Positions 46,961 through 57,089 of a DNA stretch of 64,000 bases are shown piece after piece. The stretch is from Agapanthus africanus (taxonomy: Eukaryota > Streptophyta > Magnoliopsida > Asparagales > Amaryllidaceae). Location of the stretch: assembly GCA_030015575.1 (NCBI GenBank), contig JASDDO010000006.1:105392045-105456044 (forward strand), given 5' to 3'. Position 1 is the first letter of the stretch, and each line of letters opens with the position of its first letter. The position numbers and the translations under genes are program-made. Under the pieces are notes generated by a model. The model did not search any database and had not been told where the DNA came from. It saw only the letters and a program-made list of their open reading frames with translations.

Positions 46961-48887
46961 CTGGTCGTTGACGAAAACCTTTTGCTACAAGTCTAGCTTT
47001 GAAAGTCTCAACTTTTCCATCTACACCAAATTTCTTTTTAAAGATCCACTTGCTCCCAATGGGTTTTACCCCTTCAGGAGCATTTTCCAAAGTCCATACT
47101 TTGTTGGTGTACATGGATTCTATCTCAGATCGCATTGCATCCAGCCATTTCTCAGAGTCACCACTCGTGATGGCCTGCTCGAAACTAGTCGGTTCATCAT
47201 CATCCATGATGCAGTCCTCGCTTCCACCATCAATGAGAAAACCGTAGTATCTCTCAGGTGGACGAGAAACCCTACTAGATCGACGGAGAGGCTGGGGTTC
47301 GTCGGGTACTACTGAATCCTCTGGTTCCACTAAATCTTCAGTTGTAGTTTGTGTTGCTGGAACCTCTTCCAGCTCTACCTCATCGCCACTAATTTCTTTT
47401 GCAAGAAATTCATTTTCTAAAAAGGTGGCATGTTGAGCAACAAACACCTTTTGTTGTTCAACGTTGTAGAATAGATATCCATACGAATTGCTTGGATATC
47501 CTACAAACTTACAAAGAACTGGTCGTGTCTCGAGTTTGTCCGGATTTTGCTTTTTAACATAGGCCGGACAACCCCATATCTTAACTCTTTTAAGAGATGG
47601 TCTCTTCCCATTCCATGTCTCATATGGAGTGGTAGGCACTGATTTAGTTGGAACTCTATTCAATAGGTATATGGCTGTCTCCAGTGCATACCCCCAAAAG
47701 GAAATAGGTAACTCAGCTGTACTCATCATCGAGCGCACCATATCTAATAGGGTGCGATTCCTCCGCTCTGATACACCGTTGTGCTGTGGTGTATAAGGAG
47801 GAGTAAGCTGAGAGAGAATCCCATTCTCTTTTAGATAATCTAGGAACTCACCGCTTAAGTATTCACCTCCTCGATCAGATCGAAGAATCTTAATACTTTT
47901 GCCCGTTTGGTTCTCTACTTCGTGCTTATATTCTCTGAATTTCTCAAAAGCTTCAGACTTGTGTTTCATCAGAAACACATGTCCGTATCTAGAGAGATCG
48001 TCAGTGAATGTAATGAAGTTGGAAGAACCGTTCCTGGCATGCGTAGACATGGGACCACAAACATCACTATGTATCAGTCCTAAGAGTTCAGTAACTCTTT
48101 CTCCGTGTCCACTAAACGGAGCTTTGGTCGTTTTTCCTTTGAGACATGAATGGCAAGTATCATAAGATGATAATTCGAACGGATTCAAATAACCATCCTT
48201 ATGTAACTTAGCCAGTCGTGTCGCATTGATATGACCAAGTCTACAATGCCACAAGTAGGATTCGTTCATATCTGAACTTTTCCTCTTGTGTGTGTTTTGT
48301 ATATTCAGGACTGTATTCTGATTTAGAATTAATATGCCATTATGTAACGAGCCTGATGCAATCGACTTTTGATCTAGGAATATGTTCATAACATTATCCT
48401 TTACTACAAAATTATATCCTTCTTTACTTAATAAAGAAACTGATATAATGTTGCACATCTTGTTCGGTATATAATAACACTCATTCAGAATCAGTGTATT
48501 ACGACTTGGTAATACAAGGTGATATTCGCCAACTGCTTTGGCTACAATACTTGCACCGTTCACTACTTGAACGGAATGATCACCTTTTCCCAGTTCTCTA
48601 CCTTTACGTAGCCCATGTAACTGTTTACATATGTGGGATCCTGATCCGGTATCTAATACCCAGGACGTAGGGTGAACTGAGAAACAGTTCTCAATAACTA
48701 ACACACCCGAAGAAGATGCATCAACATGCATGTTCTTTTGGGCGGCGTGAGAATCTAGATATTCTCCTGTTTCCTGTTCAGTCTTATAACTCTTATATGA
48801 AAGAACGGGTCCAACATTCCCTTGCTCAGTACAATAATCGGGTTCAGTCAATACATCAATATTATTATCTTGATTATGGCCTGACAT
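46950..48887 (-). CDS. Element F gag relic, protease and integrase
   Basis: About 645 codons from the ATG at 48887 (context GCGACCATG, shared with D). An upstream in-frame ATG at 48920 is inside the pyrimidine-tract region and less likely. The first 70 residues are a gag relic without a zinc knuckle. The protease motif DTGSG is intact near residue 79. The gag-pre-integrase zinc motif H-x4-H...C-x2-C and the integrase catalytic D, D, E (in HSDVCGP, LRSDRGGEYLS and HNGVSERRNRTLL) are all present. A connector with DEPQPLRRSSR follows. The end is out of frame with RT because of a 2-nt deletion. It makes virus-like-particle enzymes but not the gag shell. Confidence 0.92.
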   Translation of the reverse strand: MSGHNQDNNIDVLTEPDYCTEQGNVGPVLSYKSYKTEQETGEYLDSHAAQKNMHVDASSSGVLVIENCFSVHPTSWVLDTGSGSHICKQLHGLRKGRELGKGDHSVQVVNGASIVAKAVGEYHLVLPSRNTLILNECYYIPNKMCNIISVSLLSKEGYNFVVKDNVMNIFLDQKSIASGSLHNGILILNQNTVLNIQNTHKRKSSDMNESYLWHCRLGHINATRLAKLHKDGYLNPFELSSYDTCHSCLKGKTTKAPFSGHGERVTELLGLIHSDVCGPMSTHARNGSSNFITFTDDLSRYGHVFLMKHKSEAFEKFREYKHEVENQTGKSIKILRSDRGGEYLSGEFLDYLKENGILSQLTPPYTPQHNGVSERRNRTLLDMVRSMMSTAELPISFWGYALETAIYLLNRVPTKSVPTTPYETWNGKRPSLKRVKIWGCPAYVKKQNPDKLETRPVLCKFVGYPSNSYGYLFYNVEQQKVFVAQHATFLENEFLAKEISGDEVELEEVPATQTTTEDLVEPEDSVVPDEPQPLRRSSRVSRPPERYYGFLIDGGSEDCIMDDDEPTSFEQAITSGDSEKWLDAMRSEIESMYTNKVWTLENAPEGVKPIGSKWIFKKKFGVDGKVETFKARLVAKGFRQRPGGL

Positions 48888-49331
48888 GGTCGCTACCTGG
48901 AGAGAGAGAGAAGAAAACACTTTAGCGTATGCTCTTGCAAGATTATATTGTTTATTATCTTATCTAATCAGGATGTCTCCCACTGTTTTTCTCAAATCTA
49001 CCTTAAAACCCTAAAAGGTAAGATTAGCCGGGATTAATTACACCCTACAATTTCGTCAATCTTTCAGCCCGATCAGTGTCGGTACTTTGAGGGAGGTTCC
49101 CCGTGCTTTCGCACGGACCTAATTAAAGTAAACCTCGTTTTCCCAGAGGTGTAACCTCGTTAACACTTTTCTAGACACCTACTTAAATGACTAATTGTCC
49201 TGTGTAAAACTCTCCCAGGAGTAACTCTTACTCGCAGTGGGTATCGGGATCCAACTATCTCATAGGAGGTATGCAATCTCATTGCAAATTTCAACACTTG
49301 AAATTCCCGATAATGCTTTTACCCCTAGCAA

Positions 49332-49538
49332 CTTATGACCTTGGCTAAGGTCAACAAATCATAAGCGCTAGTCAAGTTCAACCCGTCATTTCTTGATTGA
49401 ATTAAACCCACCCGTACGACCCTTGGCTAAGGTCAACAAAGTCGCACGACTACCCAAACTCAATTACATCCATGTTTTAGCAGATAAATACTAATTAGCT
49501 ACCGTACACTACGCCTTGGCAAAGGTCAACAAACGCAG
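49332..49538 (-). other. Three-hairpin leader cassette, element F (loop type CTAAGG)
   Basis: Hairpin 1: CTTATGA (49332-49338)/TCATAAG (49359-49365). Hairpin 2: GTACGAC (49414-49420)/GTCGCAC (49441-49447), a perfect stem in RNA with one G-U. Hairpin 3: CTACG (49509-49513)/CGCAG (49534-49538), also perfect with one G-U. Cores: CCTTGGCTAAGGTCAACAAA twice, and the same with CAAAGG in hairpin 3. Confidence 0.8.
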
Positions 49539-49671
49539 CACGAATACTAACTAGTCTCTATCTGAAATGACGGAGGGCTACGCAGGTTTTTCAGAAAACC
49601 CTGAGCGTAACGAACTTGATATCGTCGTAGAATCGAGTGTTTTTGAAAAGGAGTGTTTTTGAGGCTTTTCT

Positions 49672-49912
49672 TAGTTTCGCTAAAGGGGTCACTCCCGGTG
49701 AAGGGATCGTCGGCCCTTTCCTCATCGAATAAGGTGCAGGATATATCATATATACCGCTGTGCAAAGCAAAACACTAAAAGCAATCAAAAGACAAACCGC
49801 GTTTTGTAGCATCTGCCAGTTTCGCTAAAGGAGTCACTCCCGGTGAAGGGATCTCGGTCCTTTCCTCATCGAATAAGGTGCAGGATATATCATATATATC
49901 ACTGTGCAAAGA
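49672..49912 (-). repeat. Two-copy leader module, element F
   Basis: Two copies share TTTCGCTAAAGG(G/A)GTCACTC, then TCATCGAATAAGGTGCAGGA and TATCATATAT, about 143 bp apart. Homologous to the module in A, B, C and E. Confidence 0.82.
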
Positions 49913-51300
49913 AAAACTGTAGCTACCCTTTTTATAAAGTTTTGATTCTACAACATCTTTAGGTTTCTTTTCTTTTTATTAATCTCATTAATAAAATCCC
50001 ATCAGCTTTTGCTTCCTAAGCATCACAGAAGAAACGAAAGCAGTAATATCTATATATCAACATATATATATAATATAAGCATTCGTCTCAGGCAGTAATA
50101 TGATCTCATCACAGAACATTGCAGCAGAAGAACATATATGAAATATTGGATATACTAGGACATCCGTGTTTTCTATACGAGCCTGTATAAAACACGGATT
50201 CCACGGTCGCGACGAATAGCCAAACCCACATCCCAAGACCCCTACGAGAGCGGCAAGCAACACTGCCAATTCTACGGTTAGAAGACCCGGTCTCGACTCC
50301 TCGAGATGGCCTCCCACTGGACCCTAGAACCCGGTTACTTGTGCTCCCCTCCTTGGGTCTACCTAATGCGGAAAAGTAAATAATATACACTGGTAACATC
50401 AACCGCAACCTGGAAGTGCCCCAAATAAAAGAATATTACATTACAAATGAATTTTACATGAATGAAAATAAAAACCCTTATCTCACATAAAACCCCCGGC
50501 TATTCTGAACGCGACGATCCAATATAACATATAACAGCAACGCATAATATCTCATATCATCAATGTAAGTAAATATGCGCATCCCAATTGTCGTTGACAT
50601 ATAGCAACGAAACCGGCGATATCACATATTACACTTACGGTCACATAAAAGAAAGTGAAAAACTACAATATTTGGAATTCACAATCACTTTAGACATCGT
50701 AAATGCGAAATATCACATACTTCGTATTTCATGCCTAACTCTATGAATTCCACATATTGTATCACATTCCAGATAAATAGACAGTATTAAGCTTTCCGAA
50801 CAGATAATCAAACACCCAAAACTTCCCAAAGTGCTCAACTCTTGAGCGGAGTTCAAATAATCCCAGAATATGTCACAGTACCGGTGATCCAGCCGTAGAA
50901 GGGTCAAGCCAACGCCTCACATGTGGAACGCCGTACTGCCCCAAACCCGAAGGTTCAAAAGGCAGTTCAAGACGGTCACATAATCGAGTTAAGGTTTGTT
51001 GTCTTCTAGAGGGTCCACCGCTTAACTTGTACAATTTTCCGAAAGATTTAAACCCAATAAAAATTCAACGCTTGAAAGTTTGCCGTACTGGGAAACAGTG
51101 AGTTAATGATATCCGTTCAACTAGTTTAACAGTTTCTAAATATCCGGAAAAAAATACGAATTTAAAATTTCCGATCGAGTCTACTCTTACAAAACAAACC
51201 CCAGAATTTTCAACAACTGAAACAGATCAAAAATACCCAGAAGCATCAGCAAGCACCTACGGACATTACCAAAAAAGCCACGTGTCATGAATGCACTGTT

Positions 51301-51350
51301 CCGCCGCGGAACCGCTGCGCAAGCATGCTTGCGCCGTGGTTCCGCCGCCG
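51301..51350 (-). other. GC-rich leader hairpin with perfect palindromic tip, element F
   Basis: CGGAACCGC pairs with G-GTGGTTCCG, and the tip at 51317-51334 is the perfect 18-nt palindrome GCGCAAGCATGCTTGCGC. It lies about 200-250 nt downstream of the 5' LTR. Confidence 0.85.
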
Positions 51351-51534
51351 TTTAGTCGAATTAGGGGCTCGGGTTTTATGGTAATTCTTAGAATTCCCTG
51401 CTGATTTTTTTTACATATTTTTAATTCAGAAAAATCCCAAATTTTAAAAAATTTCCAGAGAGGGGTCTAATTTCGTCGTTTCGGGTTCGATCGGAGTTTT
51501 AACTCCGTAAACACATCGCATAATGCTCTAGCTA

Positions 51535-51547
51535 GGGTCTGATACCA
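51535..51547 (-). other. Primer-binding site, element F
   Basis: Minus strand TGGTATCAGACCC, one change from the initiator-Met site. Confidence 0.88.
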
Positions 51548-51548
51548 C

Positions 51549-53762
51549 TGTAGGGTTCCTAGGCACTCTTGTGAAGGTTCAAAAGGCATCAAACATGCCC
51601 GGATTAAAATTTAGACGTGCCGAACAACCCAAAGCCGGGAACTTTGCTAGATTATTAGGTTTAAACATGCAAGATGATAACTTTTATCTAAGTGTGAGGG
51701 ATTACAACCATTGTAGTCCGCTCCTTCGCTTCACAAGCTCCGAGTAGAAGTCCCTTTGCCGCGATCCACGATCTCCCGGACTCATGAGAGGCTCCATGAC
51801 TCAAACGATCCATGCTAGCTTGAAGTGTTCCAAATCTCCTATGATCTACGTCGAAGTTGCAAAGACTCAAGCTTTCTCACTCTAAAGAGATGAACACACT
51901 AATCTCATGGGCTAGATGAGATGAGGATGAGAGAGTAGTTATTTTGCTTTCTTTTTAAATCATTCTCTCATATTTATTCATCACATAAAGAAAATCAAGT
52001 GAGCTTCTTCAAGAGAGAAGAAGAAGATGATAATGGAAAAAGATAATGAATTTATTCTTTTGTGATGAATAGAAAGAAGTGTATATGATTGATATATAAA
52101 CCATGGTTAAGGATGAGTGGATAAGAATATGTAGAGAATAAACTAGAGTTAGGGTTTGGTTGGGTTAAGAATGTGTCATCACAAAATATCTAAACCATGA
52201 CAAAAGAAATAGCTTCTAGAAGGTGCATGAAGCAACTAACCCTAATCAAACCCTAACCTCAATTAATCATCCATAAACATGTTTAACAATTAATCATATC
52301 ATGTCACAATAATATATATCACATATATATTATATATTTGCAACAAAAGAAAATAATACAATTAACATATATCGCATATATATCAATGTATCATCCAGTG
52401 AGAAAATGAAATAATAAAGCGAGCCAATATTAGATAATGTAATAATATATCATATATATTATTATACATTAAATCATCGAATCAACACTTGATCCGACTA
52501 TCCGGCTATATCGAATATTACCGACTAATATATCATTTACCGATTCATCGAATCAACACTTGATCCGATGACCCGGTTCATATCAAAATATCGCGAGAAT
52601 ATAATACGGTATCCCATATCGCATTATTCTCGGTCCTGCACATATCACATATATGCCTCTACTCCGTTTCGCCTGAGCCAAGAAACCTCTGTGTAGGACT
52701 CTAAAGAATCGTCAATACGCCGGTAGCAGGTGATGATCATATCAAACACCCATAAGCTGCAAACGGTCAGCTAAACGTAACAGCCACCCAGGTATTGAGC
52801 GATCAGAAGATCAACAAGCTATCCTGTGCGTTCTCCTGTGAATCCGATCAGTAACACTCCCGTACAGTCCGGTCTGTTTGTCTGATATGTCGCATATCAA
52901 GTCTAGGGGTGGTATACGTCAGACCTAAGTAACCGATAAGTCGTGTCGATGTATGACTCATAACGGGCCGAGAAACTACTGGTAACACTTACCAGTATAT
53001 CTCTATATCAGCCCTGGCCAGGGACTTCCAGTTATAGCCAATCGAACACAACACAACATCAACTCCCTATACCGGGAGAGACGAATCCCCTCCTATCGCT
53101 CATTGCCTCCATGTGATTCGGGACTGTACCCAAAAGCCACCGTTTTGCACGCCCTCTTGGACGTAGTAAGGTGGAAATCAAAGCACAGAGGGAATCACAC
53201 AAGACTCTATGACGATCTCGGGTCTTCAGACTACCCTGTACCAGTGTCACCGGAGAACTGCCATCTGACGTATGGTATATCACCATCTGGGAGTTCTCGG
53301 CGAGTCCGTCTAGTGTACCCAGTCTCCACTGAGCACCCGTACACCATCTCTGATGTCAAACACCGATGGATATGGGATCATCCAAACAATGATGGATATG
53401 GGATCATCCATCGCCCATCATATGGGTCAAGATGCGTATACGCTAGTCTACTCTGGTGTATCAATGGCCTGTCTCGATATACCCTCGACCAGGAAAAGTT
53501 ATAGGATGTACTCATCGACTATCGTGGCCCCACTAGTATGATCTCATCATAGTCCCAGTAGTCGAGTACAGATTCTAAGGGCTTTATCAACATGTGAGAG
53601 TAAAACAGTAAACCAATACAAGTCAACATATTAAGATAAAGTGAAACCAAATAGCATACTATCATGACGAGCAAGAAAGTCATCTCTATATATAACCAAG
53701 CATCCATTATAATATACATCATATGTACAACAATGGCCTCTAGGGCATATACATAACTAACA
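51549..53762 (-). repeat. Element F 5' LTR (2214 bp)
   Basis: Pairs with 43418-45605. It has a 26-bp tandem duplication not in the other LTR (GATGGATATGGGATCATCCA at 53365 and again at 53391). Followed by GTTAG (53763-53767). Confidence 0.93.
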
Positions 53763-56119
53763 GTTAGGGTTTGGGTTTTTCAGGATATCTGTCTGCAGTT
53801 GTTTAAAAGTGTTTGGTACTGTTTGATTTTTGTGTTTTGACTGTATACAAAATCTGGGATCACATAGCTTGTTTCTAGTGTTATGTTATCCGACACGGTG
53901 CATGTACTTTGTGTAGCTTTTGCTCTTCAGTTGTTTCGTAGTGTCGCTACGCATGTTAGCCACTAGACGAACACTTGAGAGTATGTTTGGAGTTGCTGCG
54001 TCGGTCAAACATAGTTTGTTCGTGTTATTGGTCGATTGCTGATGTACACTTGTTATTGTTGTTTTATGATTTTAGGGACGCAGGCACGGACTTCGGGCTC
54101 TGCGAAGAAGGGAAAGCGAGTGGTTGGCTTTACTTAGCCTAAGACCATCTCTGAGTAGAATTAACATCTACAGGGGAATCGCCCGCATGTCGTTATGCGT
54201 TTGGGCTAGATATGATATGAAATTAGTCGCTTGTTTATAAAGCACATATAGAGTTTGGGCATAAACTTCATTGCATATTATTACTTGTTGTGCTTAGACT
54301 TGTACCCTTTAGACACAACACTATTATCGACGGCTCATATTGCACGAGCACTGATTGTATGACCCCCACACCGTCAATAATTGCCATGACACGCACAACA
54401 CACATACTTATATGATATTGTTTGGTTAGAGACTTTGAGACATTGATTCATATTCCATTGTGTATATGACATATAGCATACATGTATACCTACATGCTTA
54501 CACATATGCCTTGCTATGTCTACATGCTAGCTACCTATATAACTATATGGTATTGTACCATTAGAGATAGGAATATACATATATGAGACATAGCTACATG
54601 CACATCTTGCATACATATTTACATGTACACCTGTATACCTTAATATAGCTACACATATACCTGGAGGGTATTATATCATTATTGATAGGTAGATACACAT
54701 ATTTTGCTATACCGACATGGTTACACATACCTGGCTATAGCTGCATGTTCACCTTTATATGATGTTGCGTTTGGTTTCGGAGAAATTTGGAACCGCATGA
54801 TATATTTAATAACTTGTTGCAGTTAAATAGCGGCTTTTCCTTATACGCTCATATTACTGTTTTATGTTGCATATATTATATTTCATGGATTTCGCATTGA
54901 GATATGGTTTTCATATGAAGTATTCTGGATTGTTATACTCCTGCATATATATATCAGTGTTATGGGAAGCTGATATATATATATGTATACCCATCGTAAA
55001 TATATATATCAGTGGTATGGGATGCTGTTATATATGTACACCTACATAATATATTATCATAATGATCTATGCAAATATACTTATTCATTATATATGTGGA
55101 CCGATACAATGGCCGGGCTGAAATTATGGTCGATATGTGGGCCGATTAAATGGCCGGGCCGATATTTTGGTCGATATGTGGGCCGATTCAATGGCTGGGC
55201 CGATTCAGTGGCCGATATGAGGGGCCTACGTGCCCGATGTGAGGGGCTTATGTGCCCGATGTGAGGGGCCGATATGCCCGATGTGAGGATGACATGTTTT
55301 ATTCTGTACTCCGCATTTATTTGATATTCATTGCTTCATGTATTAGTAGTACCTAATAGAGTACCGTTCATGACTGTTGCATATATATATATATATATTG
55401 TTGTTTATTGCTATCAATATGTATGTGATAGATTAGCGCAGTACGTGCATACTTGCGATTACCAACATATGTTATTTACTATTCACGAGTTGGAAACTCA
55501 CCCTCGTTGTTCCACAGTGTTTTGCAGGTAGTCTCTCAGGGCAGTCAGAGGCAGGGATTTCATCTATCGTATCATCTTTTGCTGCGGATACCGCTACGAC
55601 TGACTGGGTGCAGTTTTTCTATAGGTAGGTTTTGCGGTTATCCGATATTGCTCATTGTATATTCGTTGTATCCAGTACTCTCCATCTACTACTTCATGTA
55701 TTGACTTAGAGACAAGTTGTGAAGACGATATTGTATATTATTTGAGACTTGGAGATTTTCATGCTGTTCACATTATATCGTCTTTTTTTTCGCTACGACG
55801 TCGTATATCTGTTGTTGTGGTTGTTTTCCGCCGTTGGGCGTGGATTTGCTCCCGTTTGGGGATGCTTTTACTTATATTTATGTTGTACCCTTTTTGGGGG
55901 CTTGTTTTACAAATGAGGTGTTCCCCAAATTTTTAAGAAAGTAATTTGGACTTTAAAGGATTTGTACTTGAGATTTTTCAAAAGTTTTAACAATGTTCTT
56001 ATCACTTACTACTTTTGATAGTTTAGATTGCTGGGTTTTCGACTTACCTAGATTGCGTTACGCCTGTGGACATTGCGTAGTTTAATGGCCTTCACGTGCC
56101 AATTTCGGGTCGTGAAAAA
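53763..56119 (+). repeat. Element G 5' LTR, part 2
   Basis: It continues 43417 after F, up to the primer-binding site. No ORF is convincing. It contains AT-rich, CATATA-rich DNA (54400-55080), a GC-richer tandem repeat block (55098-55291), a TA run (55379-55401) and a T-rich end. The LTR end is degenerate (GTCGTGAAAAA rather than ending CA), so the exact boundary is uncertain. Confidence 0.65.
55098..55291 (+). repeat. Tandem repeat block in element G LTR
   Basis: Repeats of GGNCCGATNNAATGGCNGGG units (about 46 bp, roughly three), then about four 22-24 bp units of CCGATGTGAGGGGC(T/C)TATGTG. It stands out from AT-rich surroundings. Confidence 0.8.
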
Positions 56120-56121
56120 TT

Positions 56122-56134
56122 TGGTATCAGAGCG
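56122..56134 (+). other. Primer-binding site, element G
   Basis: TGGTATCAGAGCG, the usual plant Gypsy site for initiator-Met tRNA (one mismatch). Confidence 0.82.
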
Positions 56135-56362
56135 CTAGGTTTACCTTTCGGAGTGTAGGATGGCCTTGGTATGATGGAGTAGGTAGCTTAAGCAGAGTAA
56201 CGTAGTGTGTGTATGTCCGCGGCATACATACGACACGGTACTCCGCCCAAAGTGACCTAAATACTAATTGCTTGAAATTCCTTCCATGATGATACATATC
56301 CTTGTAATTCGATTTCCGTGTTCTTATCGAATCCTATTTCCATTTATGTCCTTTTGCCGTCG

Positions 56363-57085
56363 ATGACTTTGAGGGCTCAGAGAGAGGCAGCGAGAGCCGA
56401 GGTCAGAGTTGACTCGTATAGGACGAGGATTGACCAGGACGGTACGCTCGCTGTACAGGAGCAGATTGATCCGCCTTTGATAGATCATATCGCTAGGCTT
56501 GTGGCAGATATGCAGGACTTGTTCCAGACGATGAGGTCATTGGTTGAGGCAAGTCGAGCGCAGCGACGGGAGGTTGTCACCCCTGTTACCCAATTATTCC
56601 TTGCGATCGGCACACAACATTGTGTTACTTACACAGCACCAGTGGACACAGCCCTATTAGCTGAGGAGCGTCTTTCCGAGACTTTAGGAGTTCGAGGACA
56701 GAGGGGCTCATGCAGGTGTACCAGCCCAGAGACAGAGTCTTAGTCACCGTGACAAGTTTCGTGCACGTCACCGGAGTAGCAGAGGCTTGGGACGAGGCCG
56801 GTTGTTTAGCTCTTATCCCTAGTAGGGTTGGAAATTTTTACTGGATGTTACCGGTGCAGGAGTTTGGGTCATCAGTTTCGAGATTGTACTGAGCTACGTG
56901 AGTGTGAGGCAGATGTACCATATGATACCGTATCACCTTCACCTCAGGGAGAATCACCTTTTGCGCCTGTTGTTGATCCGCATCATATTTTTGTTCAGAG
57001 AGGTCGTGGTCGCGGAGGATTTTTTCTGAGAGTACATGATGGTAGAGGAAGAAGACAGCCAGTTGCGGGTAGAGGGCAGACATGA
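56363..57085 (+). pseudogene. Element G gag (broken)
   Basis: The ATG at 56363 opens a frame MTLRAQREAARAEVR... to 56743, with a helical ARLVADMQDLFQTMRSLVEA segment like the N-terminus of plant Gypsy gag. It then shifts frame; the frame 56828-57085 carries a complete CCHC zinc knuckle (CYRCRSLGHQFRDC, C-x2-C-x4-H-x4-C). The central capsid part seems largely lost, since the knuckle comes only about 160 codons after the start. A packaging role is known for such knuckles; this copy is dead. Confidence 0.75.
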
Positions 57086-57089
57086 GCGT

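Larger units (their letters stand above)
48888..51548 (-). other. Element F untranslated leader
   Basis: 2.66 kb without a supported gene. In RNA order: GC-rich hairpin (51301-51350), AT-rich stretch with repeated CACATAT words, two-copy module (about 49672-49770 and 49815-49912), a GGTTTT/AAAACC hairpin (49586-49603), three-hairpin cassette (49332-49538). It ends with a pyrimidine tract and CAG next to the start codon, like a splice acceptor. Confidence 0.7.
43418..53762 (-). mobile_element. Element F: Angela-like Copia retrotransposon with near-intact pol, gag missing
   Basis: A complete minus-strand element of 10,345 bp. LTRs are 43418-45605 and 51549-53762, and the target duplication GTTAG is perfect (43413-43417, 53763-53767). 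The LTRs differ by roughly 1-2% by eye plus a 26-bp tandem duplication in the 5' LTR. The internal region carries polypurine tract, pol (45626-48887), a 2.6-kb leader and primer-binding site. Only one 2-nt deletion and one stop break pol, but gag is reduced to about 70 residues. It sits in the LTR of G. Confidence 0.94.

Noticed and set aside
54864-55264. ORFs rich in Tyr and Ile (YIYISV...) in the G LTR
   Set aside because: Produced by ATATAT simple sequence.
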